Positions 14,021 through 26,500 of a stretch of 64,000 bases of DNA are shown here, piece after piece. The position numbers and the translations under genes were made by a program. This DNA is from Mycobacterium sp. 3519A (GTDB taxonomy: Bacteria > Actinomycetota > Actinomycetes > Mycobacteriales > Mycobacteriaceae): positions 740,923 through 804,922 of the forward strand of contig NZ_OESG01000014.1 of assembly GCF_900240945.1 (NCBI RefSeq), written 5' to 3'. Each line of letters opens with the position of its first letter. Positions within the stretch are counted from its first letter, which is position 1. The notes beneath the pieces were generated by a model. The model was not told the origin of the DNA. It worked only from the letters and a program-made list of their open reading frames with translations, and searched no databases.

Positions 14021-15059
14021 CTGGTTCAGCCTGGACTTCATCTACTGGCCGGTGTCGGCAATCATGTGGGTTTGGTACAAGGCGTTCGCTTTCGTGCTTG
14101 GTCCGTCGAACTTCTTCGCGTGGGCGCTGGCGGTGATGTTCCTCGTCTTCACGTTGCGCGCAATCCTGTACAAGCCGTTCGTCCGGCAGATCCGCACCAC
14201 GCGGCAGATGCAGGAGTTGCAGCCACAGATCAAGGCGCTGCAGAAGAAGTACGGCAAGGACCGCCAACGCATGGCGCTGGAGATGCAGAAGCTGCAGCGC
14301 GAGCACGGCTTCAATCCGTTGATGGGATGCCTGCCGATCCTGGCGCAGGTGCCGGTGTTCCTCGGGCTGTATCACGTGCTGCGGTCGTTCAACCGGACCG
14401 GCGGGATGATGGGCTTCGGGCACCTGAATCTGTCGGTGGAGCAGAACCGGTCGATCGGCAACTACATCTTCAGCCCGACGGACGTCGCGCACTTCTTGGA
14501 CGCCAATCTGTTCGGCGCGCCGATCGGCGCGTACATGACGCAGACCACCGGTCTGGACGCGTTCACCGAATTCAGTCGGGGAGCGGTGATCGCCGTCGGA
14601 CTGCCGCTGATGATCTGTGCGGGCGTGGCGACGTACTTCAACAGCCGGGCGTCGGTGGCGCGGCAGAGCCCTGAGGCCGCGGCGAACCCGCAGACCGCGA
14701 TGATGAACAAGCTGGCGCTGTACGTGTTTCCGTTCGGCGTCGTCGCGGGCGGACCGTTCCTGCCGCTGGCGATCATCCTGTACTGGTTCGCGAACAACAT
14801 CTGGACCTTCGGCCAGCAGCACTACGTGTTCGGCATGATCGCCAAGGAGGAAGAGGCGAAGAAGGTCGAGGCGCAGGAGCGGCGGGCGGCGAACGCCCCA
14901 AAGCCGGGTGCGAAACCACAGCGTAAGGCGCAAGCCGAGGCAACCGAGATCGCCGCGAGCGAGGGCGTCGAGAGCGACGCGGTGCAGGACGCCGACAGCG
15001 CGCCCCAGCCGGGTGCGGCGCCGCGCCCAGGCGCCCGGCCGAAGAAACGTAAGCGTTGA
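14013..15059 (+). CDS. yidC: Membrane protein insertase YidC
   Basis: 348 residues. YidC/Oxa1 inserts and folds inner-membrane proteins. Membrane segments lie near residues 5-30, 35-55, 110-130, 185-205 and 235-265; the cytoplasmic hairpin after the second segment has [17 protein letters not shown]. The motif [20 protein letters not shown] and the C-terminal [17 protein letters not shown] are diagnostic. A basic, Ala/Pro-rich tail ends in PKKRKR. The start is set at GTG 14013 ([15 protein letters not shown]), matching mycobacterial orthologues; a GTG at 13971 would add 14 residues with no clear ribosome binding site. Confidence 0.95.
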   Translation: MFNWFSLDFIYWPVSAIMWVWYKAFAFVLGPSNFFAWALAVMFLVFTLRAILYKPFVRQIRTTRQMQELQPQIKALQKKYGKDRQRMALEMQKLQREHGFNPLMGCLPILAQVPVFLGLYHVLRSFNRTGGMMGFGHLNLSVEQNRSIGNYIFSPTDVAHFLDANLFGAPIGAYMTQTTGLDAFTEFSRGAVIAVGLPLMICAGVATYFNSRASVARQSPEAAANPQTAMMNKLALYVFPFGVVAGGPFLPLAIILYWFANNIWTFGQQHYVFGMIAKEEEAKKVEAQERRAANAPKPGAKPQRKAQAEATEIAASEGVESDAVQDADSAPQPGAAPRPGARPKKRKR

Positions 15060-15094
15060 CCGGAGCAGTTTCCGGTGGAGAGGGAGAGGCAGGC

Positions 15095-17375
<2,281 letters not shown>

Positions 17376-17377
17376 TT

Positions 17378-17393
17378 CGTTTCGTGTGAAAGA
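17378..17393. other. Degenerate parS-like site between parA and parB
   Basis: CGTTTCGTGTGAAAGA matches the parS consensus at 12 of 16 positions and lies in the 31-base parA-parB gap, just before the parB ribosome binding site. Whether ParB binds it is unknown. Confidence 0.3.
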
Positions 17394-17406
17394 GGAGATT
17401 GCACCG

Positions 17407-18393
17407 ATGACTCAACCGGCACGTAAGCGAAGCGGTCTCGGCCGGGGACTGGCCTCCCTGATTCCGACCGGGCCAGCCGACGGCGACCCGTCGTCGTTGG
17501 GCCCGCGGATGGGCGACGCCGCGGCCGACGTGGTGATCGGCGGACCGTCGGCCGCGGGCCCCAACGGCGCACCGGTCGGTGACGTCGGGGCGGTGTACCG
17601 CGAGATCGACCCGTCGGCCATCGACCCGAACCCGCGCCAGCCGCGGCAGGTGTTCGACGAGGAGGCGCTCGCCGAACTGGTGCACTCGATCCGCGAGTTC
17701 GGTCTCATGCAGCCGATCGTGGTCCGCGCCGTACCGGGATCGCCGCGCTACCAGTTGGTGATGGGGGAGCGGCGCTGGCGCGCCGCGCAGGAGGCCGGCC
17801 TGGCGACCATCCCGGCGATCGTCCGCGAAACCGGCGACGACAGCATGCTGCGCGACGCCCTGCTGGAGAACATCCACCGCGTCCAGCTCAACCCGTTGGA
17901 GGAGGCGGCGGCCTATCAGCAGCTGCTCGACGAGTTCGGCGTCACCCACGACGAACTCGCCGCCCGCATCGGCCGGTCCCGCCCGCTGATCTCCAACATG
18001 ATCCGGCTGCTGCGGCTGCCCATCGCGGTGCAGCGGCGGGTGGCCGCCGGCGTGCTTTCTGCCGGACACGCCCGCGCGCTGTTGTCGCTCGAAGGCGGGC
18101 CGGAGCAGCAGGAGGAACTGGCGGCGCGGATCGTCGCCGAGGGGTTGTCGGTGCGTGCGACCGAGGAAGCGGTCACGCTGGCGAACCGCGAGGCCGCGCC
18201 CACGCCGACCGCGCCGCGCCGCAAGCCGATTCAGATGCCCGGCCTGCAGGACGTTGCCGAGAAGCTGTCGACGGCGTTCGATACCCGTGTCACAGTCAGT
18301 CTTGGCAAACGCAAGGGCAAGATCGTCGTCGAGTTCGGCTCCGTCGAGGATTTGCAGCGGATTGTCGACTTGATGAACTCGACCACCCGCTGA
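17407..18393 (+). CDS. parB: Chromosome partitioning protein ParB
   Basis: 328 residues, ATG at 17407 ([18 protein letters not shown]) with AGAGGAG about 9 bases upstream; an in-frame ATG at 17386 is less likely. ParB is a CTPase that loads at parS and spreads. The N-terminal LGRGL motif contacts ParA. The ParB/sulfiredoxin core has [14 protein letters not shown], the CTP-binding GERRWRAAQ and [18 protein letters not shown]. The helix-turn-helix region reads [28 protein letters not shown]-terminal dimer domain ends the protein. Confidence 0.97.
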   Translation: MTQPARKRSGLGRGLASLIPTGPADGDPSSLGPRMGDAAADVVIGGPSAAGPNGAPVGDVGAVYREIDPSAIDPNPRQPRQVFDEEALAELVHSIREFGLMQPIVVRAVPGSPRYQLVMGERRWRAAQEAGLATIPAIVRETGDDSMLRDALLENIHRVQLNPLEEAAAYQQLLDEFGVTHDELAARIGRSRPLISNMIRLLRLPIAVQRRVAAGVLSAGHARALLSLEGGPEQQEELAARIVAEGLSVRATEEAVTLANREAAPTPTAPRRKPIQMPGLQDVAEKLSTAFDTRVTVSLGKRKGKIVVEFGSVEDLQRIVDLMNSTTR

Positions 18394-18610
18394 CCCATCA
18401 CACGGCGTAATTACGTCACTGTGACACTGACCGCGGCGGCCGCTGGCCGGATCGCCGCTCCCGAAGGAAAAGTCATGTGCAACAACGCGATTCGAGCCGA
18501 GGGCGCCGACCGGTGAACGAACCTGGCGAAAAGAGGCCGCCGACGCCGCGGGCTTCTATCCTGGAGTGGCAGCCGTGCAAGTCAGCACCGCGTAGAACTC
18601 GGGGAGTTTA
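18394..18610. other. parB-GNAT intergenic region with two abutting palindromes
   Basis: 217 bases without a gene. CGTAATTACG (18406-18415) and GTCACTGTGAC (18415-18425) are perfect short palindromes sharing one base, 13 bases after the parB stop. They could be a protein-binding site or part of the next gene's promoter region. Confidence 0.35.
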
Positions 18611-19429
18611 GTGGCAGCGCGAATCACGCCTCTGCGGCTCGAAGCGTTCGAGCAGCTGCCCAAGCACGCACGCCGATGCGTGTACTGGGAGGTGGATCCG
18701 TCCACCCTGAGGCGAAACGTCGCCGACCACTCGGCTCCGGGGCGAAACGTCGCCGACCAATCGGCTCCGGCGGCCGACGACCACCTCAGCGACCCCGAGT
18801 TCGAGAAGGAAGCGTGGCTGTCGATGGTCATGCTGGAGTGGGGGTCATGCGGTCAGTTGGCCGTGCACTGCCGCGACAGCGAGGTCGACGACCCCGACCA
18901 CGACATGCCGCTGCCGCCCGAGGACAGCCCGTGCCTTGGCTACGCGTTCTACGCGCCGCCGCGCGCGGTGCCGCGGGCACGTCGATTCCCGACCGGTCCG
19001 GTCAGTGCCGACGCGGTACTGCTCACCTCGCTGGGGGTCGAATCCGGTCAGGACACCGACGGCTTGTCGCGTCACCTGATCGCCTCGGTGGTGGGGGATC
19101 TGGTTCGCCGCGGCGTGCGCGCCCTCGAGGCGTTCGGGCACACCGCCGAAGTGGCCGAACTGTCGGATCCCCGCGCGGTGTCACCGGAGTTGCGCCCCGT
19201 CGTCGAGGTGCTCGGCGACTGCTCGGTGGAGCAGTGCGTGCTGGAGGCCGATCTGCTGCAGGACGCGGGTTTCGTCGTCGTCAGCCATCACCGCTACTTC
19301 CCGCGGTTGCGGCTCGAACTCGAGCAGGGGCTGGGCTGGAAGGCCGACGTCGAGGCGGCGCTGGAGCGGCTGCTGGAGTCTGCGCAGTTGCAGCAGCCCG
19401 TCGGTGCGGGTGCCGGACCCTGCGTTTAG
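18611..19429 (+). CDS. GNAT-like protein, Rv3916c type
   Basis: 272 residues, GTG at 18611 (MAARITPLRLEAFEQLPKHA) after GGGGAG. It is the conserved mycobacterial gene between parB and cwlM, usually described as a GNAT N-acetyltransferase. The conserved cores are FEKEAWLSMVMLEWGSCGQ, GYAFYAPPRAVPRARRFPTGPVSADAVLLTS and the C-terminal GFVVVSHHRYFPRLRLELE. An acetyl-CoA loop is not obvious to the eye, so substrate and activity are unknown. Residues 34-53 (RRNVADHSAP GRNVADQSAP) are an in-frame duplication not present in M. tuberculosis as I recall it. Converges with cwlM, 3 bases apart. Confidence 0.85.
   Translation: MAARITPLRLEAFEQLPKHARRCVYWEVDPSTLRRNVADHSAPGRNVADQSAPAADDHLSDPEFEKEAWLSMVMLEWGSCGQLAVHCRDSEVDDPDHDMPLPPEDSPCLGYAFYAPPRAVPRARRFPTGPVSADAVLLTSLGVESGQDTDGLSRHLIASVVGDLVRRGVRALEAFGHTAEVAELSDPRAVSPELRPVVEVLGDCSVEQCVLEADLLQDAGFVVVSHHRYFPRLRLELEQGLGWKADVEAALERLLESAQLQQPVGAGAGPCV
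18711..18770 (+). repeat. 30-bp tandem duplication within the GNAT-like gene
   Basis: Two 30-base units, 18711-18740 and 18741-18770, each starting GGCGAAACGT and ending TCGGCTCCGG, differ at a single base (C to A at unit position 20). They encode ten residues each and keep the frame. Confidence 0.95.
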
Positions 19430-19432
19430 GAC

Positions 19433-20629
19433 TCAGCTGGGGCTGACGCGGCCCGCCTGCTCGACCGACAATTCGTGGGCCAGCAGTTCGGCGAACGTGA
19501 AAGTGCCTGTGGGACGGTCATTCTTGCCGAGCAGATACAGCCGCTTGACCGCGGCGAGGATGCCTTCGGCGAGTGCGTCGCGGGCCTGCGCCTGTACCAG
19601 CATGGCGCGGTCGCGTGGGTTCGTGATGTAGCCGACGTCCACCTGCACGGTGGGCATCCGGGTCAGCCGCAGCAGATCCCAGGTCCGGCCGTGGGTGCGG
19701 CAGTCGCGTAATCCGGTGCGCGCCACCACTTCTCGCTGAATGAAGTCGGCAAGCATCCGGCCGATCGTGGACACCGAGCCGTGCGAATTACCGAAATGGA
19801 AAGACGCGACGCCGTTGGCATTCGGGCTCGGCTGGGTGGCGCAACGCAGGCTGATCATCAGATCAGCACCGACGGTGTTGGCCGTCGCCGCCCGCTCCAC
19901 GTCGGAGGGTGCGCGGTTCACCGGACGCGACAGGAAGGTCTCCATGCCGATGGCGGTCATCCGGCCCTCGAGCCGGCTTGCCAAGTCCCACAGGATGTCT
20001 GCTTCGCTGATCGGGCCGGCCGGGCCGCTCATGATCAGGCCGTGGTCGTTCCCGCCGCGGCCCGGGTCGATGATGATGCGCTTACCGGACAGCCGCGGTC
20101 CTGAGCGGCGGACAAGCTCTTCCTCGCGGATCGCGTGCGGCGAGCCACCGGTGACGCGTGAACCCAGAAAGTACAAGGAGCGCAACGTCTCTGGGCCGCA
20201 GATCCCGTCGGGGTAGAGGCCGTATTCGCGCTGATACGACATCAGCGCGTTGTGGGTCTGCAGGCCGAAGTGCCCGTCGACCAGACCCGTGTAGAAGCCG
20301 AGGTCCTGCAACCGGGCCTGCAAGGTCGCCACGTCGTCGCCGTACATCGGCGCGCCGAACTGATGATTGAGCGTGCGGGCGCCCAACCGGTACGAAGCTT
20401 CTTTCAGCGCACGGAAAGTCGCTTCGCCGACGATGCCGTCGACGAGCAGTCCGCGATGTTGTTGGAAGGCGCGCACGGCGTGGTCGAGGTCGTCGTCGAA
20501 CAGATCCAGCGCGACATGTCTACCGGTGGTCAAATCCTCATCGGGGTTTTCGAGCATGCCCAACGCTGCTAGTGCTGCCCGGATCTCGGTGACCGCACCC
20601 CCGCGGTCACCGTGACGCAGACTCGACAT
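19433..20629 (-). CDS. cwlM: CwlM, amidase-like regulator of peptidoglycan precursor synthesis
   Basis: 398 residues, ATG at 20629 after GAAGGG. Two peptidoglycan-binding modules (about 1-75 and 90-155) precede an Amidase_3 domain (183-370). There is no signal peptide. Two zinc-binding His positions of the amidase family are Arg here: DPGRGG (Arg191) and ISLRCA (Arg262), while Glu209 remains, so hydrolysis is unlikely. This fits the published role of CwlM as a cytoplasmic, PknB-phosphorylated activator of MurA. The C-terminal PTGTFTFAEL contains Thr374, the position reported as phosphorylated in M. smegmatis. Confidence 0.93.
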   Translation of the reverse strand: MSSLRHGDRGGAVTEIRAALAALGMLENPDEDLTTGRHVALDLFDDDLDHAVRAFQQHRGLLVDGIVGEATFRALKEASYRLGARTLNHQFGAPMYGDDVATLQARLQDLGFYTGLVDGHFGLQTHNALMSYQREYGLYPDGICGPETLRSLYFLGSRVTGGSPHAIREEELVRRSGPRLSGKRIIIDPGRGGNDHGLIMSGPAGPISEADILWDLASRLEGRMTAIGMETFLSRPVNRAPSDVERAATANTVGADLMISLRCATQPSPNANGVASFHFGNSHGSVSTIGRMLADFIQREVVARTGLRDCRTHGRTWDLLRLTRMPTVQVDVGYITNPRDRAMLVQAQARDALAEGILAAVKRLYLLGKNDRPTGTFTFAELLAHELSVEQAGRVSPS

Positions 20630-20778
20630 ACTCGACCCTTCCCCGACCGGCTCACCAGCAGTCGGACTGTCAGGCCAAAAGGCGCTGACGACGCAAAGAC
20701 TGGCTACGCAGCATTGTCGCAGACGGTTCCCCGTTTGGAGAAAACCCCAGGCGGGTGTCAGGTCCGCGATTGGCCCCG

Positions 20779-21114
20779 TTAGACCACGTCAGCGAGCTCG
20801 CGCAGCAGCGCGGCCTTGCCTTTCGCGCCGACGATGCGCTTCACCGCGGCGCCGTCCTTGAACAGGATCATCGTCGGGATCGAGACCACCTGGAAGTCGC
20901 GGGCGGTGGCGGGATTGGCGTCGACGTCGATCTTGGCCACCTTGAGCGCACCAGCCTTCTCGTTCGCGATCTCCTCGAGCACCGGAGCGACCATCTTGCA
21001 CGGTCCGCACCAGGTGGCCCAGAAGTCGACGAGCACAGGCGTGCTGCTGGTCAGCACGTCATCGGAGAACGAGTCGTCGGTTACGGCGACGGTGGCGGAC
21101 GTCTTCTCGGTCAT
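20779..21114 (-). CDS. trxA: Thioredoxin
   Basis: 111 residues with the active site ATWCGPCKM and the cis-proline loop [13 protein letters not shown]. It reduces protein disulfides and is itself reduced by TrxB. The ATG at 21114 overlaps the trxB stop (ATGA), so the pair is translationally coupled. Called TrxC (Rv3914) in M. tuberculosis. Confidence 0.97.
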   Translation of the reverse strand: MTEKTSATVAVTDDSFSDDVLTSSTPVLVDFWATWCGPCKMVAPVLEEIANEKAGALKVAKIDVDANPATARDFQVVSIPTMILFKDGAAVKRIVGAKGKAALLRELADVV

Positions 21115-22091
21115 ATTGGGGCTCCAATCAGATCAGTGTTGTCATCGGTTGTGGCAGAACCGTTTTCGGCGAGCCAACGCTCGGCGTCGATGGCCGCCGA
21201 ACAGCCGGTGCCCGCGGCGGTGATGGCTTGGCGGTAGGTGTGGTCGACGAGGTCGCCCGCGGCGAATACCCCGTCCACCGAGGTGCTGGTGGTGCGACCC
21301 TTGGTGAGGACATAGCCCTCCGCGTCGAGGTCGACTTGCCCGCGCACCAACTCCGAGCGGGGATCGTGACCGATCGCGACGAACACGCCGGTGACGGCGA
21401 GCTTGGACTCTTCGCCGGTGACCGTGTTGCGCAGCCGCACCCCTGACACCTTCGGGTCGCCCTCGACCTCGGTGACCGCGGTGTTGGTGAGGAAGCGGAT
21501 CTTCTCGTTGGCCTTGGCGCGTTCCAGCATGATCTTGGAGGCGCGGAACTCCTCGCGGCGGTGGATCAGCGTGACGCTGCGGGCGAACCGGGTCAGGAAG
21601 GTGGCTTCCTCCATCGCCGAGTCGCCGCCGCCGACCACCGCGATGTCCTGGTCTCTAAAGAAGAAGCCGTCGCAGGTGGCGCAGGTGCTGACACCCAGGC
21701 CGATGAGCGCCTCTTCGCCGGTCACGCCGAGGTGCCGGGCAGCGGCACCCATCGCGAGAATCACGGCGCGCGCGTAGTGGGTCTCGTCACCGACGGTGAC
21801 CGATTTGACCGGCCCGTTCAGCGACACCGCGTCGACGTCTTCCATCCGCAGGTCCGCCCCGAAGCGCAGCGCCTGCTCGCGCATCTCGTCCATCAGCTCC
21901 GGTCCGGTGATGCCGTCGCGGAAGCCGGGGTAGTTCTCCACCTCGGTGGTGGTCATCAGCGCACCGCCGAACTGGGTGCCTTCGAACACCAGCGGTTTGA
22001 GTTGGGCGCGGGCCGCGTAGATGGCCGCCGTGTAACCGGCCGGGCCCGAGCCGATGATGATCACGTCATGGACGGTGGATGAGGAGGTCAT
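21111..22091 (-). CDS. trxB: Thioredoxin reductase (NADPH)
   Basis: 326 residues, ATG at 22091 after AAAGG. FAD is bound by [16 protein letters not shown] and the C-terminal [29 protein letters not shown] by [12 protein letters not shown]; the redox-active pair is CATCDGFF. It transfers electrons from NADPH to TrxA in the cytoplasm. A SigH-like promoter lies just upstream. Confidence 0.97.
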   Translation of the reverse strand: MTSSSTVHDVIIIGSGPAGYTAAIYAARAQLKPLVFEGTQFGGALMTTTEVENYPGFRDGITGPELMDEMREQALRFGADLRMEDVDAVSLNGPVKSVTVGDETHYARAVILAMGAAARHLGVTGEEALIGLGVSTCATCDGFFFRDQDIAVVGGGDSAMEEATFLTRFARSVTLIHRREEFRASKIMLERAKANEKIRFLTNTAVTEVEGDPKVSGVRLRNTVTGEESKLAVTGVFVAIGHDPRSELVRGQVDLDAEGYVLTKGRTTSTSVDGVFAAGDLVDHTYRQAITAAGTGCSAAIDAERWLAENGSATTDDNTDLIGAPI

Positions 22092-22127
22092 GCGAACCTT
22101 TCTGCCGTATCACGTCGGCACGGATAC

Positions 22128-22156
22128 AAACACCAGCGTATGCCCCGGTGTTCCCC
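22128..22156 (-). promoter_or_regulatory. SigH-like ECF promoter for trxB-trxA
   Basis: The minus strand has GGGGAACA (22156-22149), a 17-base spacer and GTTT (22131-22128). This fits the mycobacterial SigH consensus GGGAAYA-N16/17-GTT, and the trxB2-trxC operon is an established SigH target in M. tuberculosis. It lies 37 bases before the trxB ATG. Confidence 0.6.
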
Positions 22157-22173
22157 GCGGCTCGCAGGACAGA

Positions 22174-22884
22174 TTACGGCCGCGCGAGCAGGGTGTTGGC
22201 CAGCAACCCGGTGTGCCCGGCGGTGCAATCGGGCGCGACGACCAGCGCCAGCACCTTGCCGGGCGAATCGGCAGGCAGCAGCATCAAAATCCCCGGTCGG
22301 CCGTCCATGTCGACGGGCCGCGCGCCGAGCACCGGGGTGGTGGCGGCGTAGCCGAGTCCGGACAGACAAGCCGCCCGCCTGCCGGGGTCGGCGAGCGGCC
22401 CCCAATCCGGGGCCTGGGTCAGCAGCGCGGTGATCTGCGGGCTGGGCAGCGGCAGTTCGGTGGCAGGCCGCGACACCGTGATGCGTTCAGCGGTCGGCCC
22501 CGTCGACCATGTCGGTGCCTGCGGGCGCGACAACATCAGCGCGCCGACGACGACGCCGACGAGCGCCGCGCCGACCCCGGCCACCAGCGCGACGAGCTGC
22601 CACCGCGGCGCCTGCCGGGCCGAATGGGCCGGGGCGTGACCCTGTGTGCGCAGCGCGGCGCCGATGCGGGCCGTCACCGCCGCGGGCACCTCGGGCGCCG
22701 AGGCGTCGTCGCGGCCCAGGTCGGGGAGGTCGGTGCGAACCTGGTCGAGGGAGGCCAGCAGGGCGGCGGCGTCGGGGTCGTCGCGGACCCGCCTGCGCAG
22801 CTCGGCGGCGGTGTCGTCATCGAGGAGGCCGGCCTGCAGGTCGGCCAGCAACTGGAGACTGAGCGGCGCCTGCTCGTCGTCCAT
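22174..22884 (-). CDS. rsmA: Anti-sigma-M factor, membrane protein (Rv3912 type)
   Basis: 236 residues from ATG 22884 (MDDEQAPLSLQLLADLQAG); a GTG at 22935, six bases after sigM, would add 17 residues. The cytoplasmic part has a short ZAS-like helical region without the HxxxCxxC zinc motif. One membrane helix (WQLVALVAGVGAALVGVVVG) lies near 95-115, followed by an extracytoplasmic domain with CLSGLGYAATTPVLGARPVDMDGRPG. It is expected to hold SigM inactive at the membrane. The symbol follows mycobacterial usage and is not the rRNA dimethylase of that name. Confidence 0.8.
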   Translation of the reverse strand: MDDEQAPLSLQLLADLQAGLLDDDTAAELRRRVRDDPDAAALLASLDQVRTDLPDLGRDDASAPEVPAAVTARIGAALRTQGHAPAHSARQAPRWQLVALVAGVGAALVGVVVGALMLSRPQAPTWSTGPTAERITVSRPATELPLPSPQITALLTQAPDWGPLADPGRRAACLSGLGYAATTPVLGARPVDMDGRPGILMLLPADSPGKVLALVVAPDCTAGHTGLLANTLLARP

Positions 22885-22941
22885 CGCTGCCCCCGCCGGT
22901 TGTGTCCCGCCCTGACGCAAGCCAGTCTCCACCACGCACGG

Positions 22942-23508
22942 TTAGACGGTGGCGCGGCCGTCCCGGTTCCGTAGGTAAGCGAGCGTCTCGGCCAGCTTCG
23001 CCCTGCCCCGCGAGCATCGGCTCTTCACGGTGCCTTCGGCGATGCCGAGCATGCGTGCGGTTTCGGCCACCGAGTAGCCCTGCATGTCGACCGCGACGAC
23101 TGCGGCGCGCTGCTCAACGGGCAACCGCATCAGCGCTCGCTCGATCACGATCGTGGTGTCCACCCGCGGTGTCGGGTCCCCGATGTGGCAGGCGTCGGTG
23201 TCCAACGTCGTAGCGGCGTGAGTCCTGTTGCGGCGCAACCGGTCCAGGCATGCGTTCAGCACGATGCGGTACAACCAGCTGCCGACGGAGGAATCGTTCC
23301 GGAAGGACGGCGCGTTGCGGTGTGCCTTGAGCATCGCGTCCTGCAGCGCGTCGGCGGCGTCCTCGGGATCCCGGCTGGTCATCTGCGCCAGCCGGTACAA
23401 CTGGCGGTGGTGCCGGTAGAACAGTTCCTCGAACGCGTAGCGGTCACCGGCGATATGCGCCGCCAGCAGTTCCTTGTCCGACCGGTCGATTCCCCCGACA
23501 CTCCCCAC
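22942..23508 (-). CDS. sigM: ECF sigma factor SigM
   Basis: 188 residues, GTG at 23508. Sigma-70 region 2 reads AFEELFYRHHRQLYRLAQM...DAADALQDAMLKAHRN, and region 4 has LPVEQRAAVVAVDMQGYSVAETARMLGIAEGTVKSRCSRGRAKL with its helix-turn-helix. SigM is an extracytoplasmic-function sigma factor that controls surface and ESX-type secreted products in mycobacteria. Its anti-sigma factor follows directly and the thioredoxin pair lies beyond, as in M. tuberculosis (Rv3911-Rv3914). Confidence 0.94.
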   Translation of the reverse strand: MGSVGGIDRSDKELLAAHIAGDRYAFEELFYRHHRQLYRLAQMTSRDPEDAADALQDAMLKAHRNAPSFRNDSSVGSWLYRIVLNACLDRLRRNRTHAATTLDTDACHIGDPTPRVDTTIVIERALMRLPVEQRAAVVAVDMQGYSVAETARMLGIAEGTVKSRCSRGRAKLAETLAYLRNRDGRATV

Positions 23509-23572
23509 AGCCGAACACTAAACGGCGCCGGAGGTCGCTCCCGACACAAGTTTGGTGGGCTGGGGATGAACG

Positions 23573-26500
23573 CTAGGACGCGGCTTTGAGCGTGATCTCG
23601 GCGATGTCCGAGCGACTCTTGCCGTCGACCTGGCCCAGTGTCGACACCCAGACCAACACGTTGGAGGTCGGTGTCGGGTTGTCCACCTTGATCGTGTTCG
23701 ACCCCGGCTTGAGCGTGGTGGCTCCCACGAGCACCGTGGTGTCGTCCAGCGATGCGGGGGTGGGTGTCTGGGACGCGCGGATCTGCACCGCGGTGCCGGT
23801 GCTGTCCAGGTCGATGGTGACCTCGCCGAGCTTGGTGGGCTGCGGCAGTTGCAGCATCAATCCGACACCGTTCTTGAAGTTCGGGAACGGGACCGGGTCG
23901 GTGTAGGTGTCGATCGGCCATGCCGTCGCCGGGTTACCGTCGATGGCCTTACCGGCCTCATCGGGTGCATCGGCCTCACCCTCCGGCGAAAACACCGTCA
24001 CCCGAACGGGTTTCACGACGCTACCGGTGGAGGCGCCGCCGTTGGCTTGCGCCGAGGTGGTCGGCGCGTTCAGGCCCAGTTGGTCGCCGCCGAGGCCGCC
24101 GCCGACGTCGCCGAATATCCGGCTCAACACCGACGCGAGCACCACCAACGCGACCACGATGATGGCGCCGCCGACCCCCAACCCGATCAGCAGTCCCTTG
24201 CGCCGTCGCCGCGCGGACTCCGGGTCGTCGGCGGGGGCGCCGCGATACCGGGCCGGTGGTGCGGCGGTGGGCTCGTCGACCGGTTCGATCAGTTCGGTGC
24301 GGTCGGCGACGGCGGTGGCCTGCTGAAGGAGGTTCAACAGGGTCGGCGCGCTGCGGATGCCGCCGCCTTCCTGCACCGCGCGCGCCGCCGCCGCGGAGAT
24401 CTGGAACGGGATGTCGCGGTCGACCGCGCGCGGTTCGACGGGTTGGCCCGCGGCGTCGACGTCCGCATTGGCCAATCCGCTGCGGACCCCGGACTCGGCC
24501 AGCGGCCAGCGGTTCACCAGCAGCGCGTAGAGCGCGGCGCCGATGCCGCGGATGTCGTCCTCGGGAGTCGCGTCGGGCAGCGTCGCGGGGAAGGCCAGCG
24601 CCACATCGCCCTCGATGCTGACCCGGATCCGGCTGGGATGGTCGATCGACAGCGCGACACCGGACCGGTGTGCGGCCTCGGCCGCGGCGGCCAGCGACTG
24701 GATCGCCCGCGCCCCGCCGATCGGTGACGGCGACGTCTCGGCGACCTCGGCCAGCGACCCGCCGCGGATCCACTCGGACACCACCAGACCGCCGGACCCG
24801 GTGCTCGTGACGTCGAGCACCCGCGCGACGCCCGGCATGTCCAGACGGCTCAGCTTCATCGTCCGCGACAGGATCTCCTGCAACTGGTCGTCGGGCAGCG
24901 TGGCATCGGGGTCGACGAACGTCAGTGCCACCTGCCGGTCCAGCGCCGTGTCCAGCGCCTGCCAGAACTGCAGGTTCGGCGGGCCGCCGTGGAACACCAA
25001 CAGCCGGTACCGACCGCCGGCGATGGACGCGCCGGGGATCAGGTGGACGTCCTCGTCGGAGGTCGCGGATTCGATCGCGGGCTCCCGCGGGGGAGCGAAC
25101 GACATGGCCTCGCGGGTGGGATCGCCGCCGTAGTCGGCGGGTGGGCGACCGGACATCGGCATCGGCGCCGTGCCGTTCGCCTCGGCTGTCTCGTGCGCGG
25201 GGGTCTCGGCGGGTTCGGCGGGCACGTCCGGCGCGAAGTCCTCAGCGGGCGCCGAATCCGGGGCCGGCGGGCGCGGGATCTTCGTCGTGGCGGTGCCGTC
25301 AGTACCGGGGGCGGCGCCGGTCGCTTGGTCGTCGGTCACCGCGGGTCCCTTCCTGAGCCAGTCACCGGCAACGTTGGCCGGGGGTTCGCGCCGGGCCGCC
25401 GCCGGGAACTGACGATGGCGTGACGCGAACGAATTCCTCTGATCAGCGTACGTGAGGGGGCCACCTGGGCGTGGCCGGTCGGGCGGGGCCACCTGCGGTG
25501 CGGCTACCCCGCCCTGACCGCCAGGCGCGGGTCCGCCGCCCCTGCCGAGGCGGCGCCGAACGGCCGCCAGCGCGGCCTGTGCGTCGGGCACCCGGGCGGC
25601 CAACATCACGCCGACGATGATCGGCACCATGATCACGCCGAGCACCGTCAACCGCAGCAGCGATCCGCCGCCGCCCCAGTTGCGGGTCAGCGATTCGAGC
25701 CCGAGAAGCTGATCGACGATGTGCGCGATCAGGCCGGCGACCAACGATGCGGTGATCGTGACGAGGATGGTCCGCACCACCGCGAGGCTGATCAGTCTGC
25801 CGCCGGGCGCGTGCAGGCTGGCGCGCAACAGGAAGTAGCCGACCGTGGCACCGGCCAGGAAGCCAAGCCCGTTGGCCAGGCCCAGATAGCCGGCCACCAG
25901 TTCGCGGTCGTCGGTCAGGTGGGGGGCCAGCAGCGAGGCCACGATCTTCACCGTGGTGATCACGACGATCAAGATGATCGGTGTCCACGGTTGCTCACGG
26001 GCGTAGAACACCCGAAGCGCAAGCAGCACAAGGGCATACGGAATCAGCGTGAACGCGCTCAAGGTGATCGCCATGCCGAGATAGCCGGCGTCGGTCTCAC
26101 CGAAGTTGCCGTAGGCGAACAACGCGGTGCCGATCGCGGGTCCGCCGACAGTCATGATCGCGACAATCGGGATCAGGGTCACCATGGTGAGCCGGGTGGC
26201 CAGCGACAGATCGGCGAGCACCGCGGGGATGTCGTCGGCGGCGGCGTTACGGCTCAACCGGGGCATCACCACCGTCAGCACGGTCACGCCGATCATGCCG
26301 AACGGCAGCATCAGCACCAGCCAGGTGTAGTTGTAGATGGCCGGGCCGGAAGCCGCCGCCTCACTGGCGATCTGGTTGCCGACGATCAAGCCGATCTGGC
26401 TGATCAGCACGTACAGCACCATGGCCGAGGCCATGGTGCCGAACTTCTTCAGCCGCGCGTCGATGCCCCACAGCGGGCGCAGGCTGATGCGTTCCTGTCG

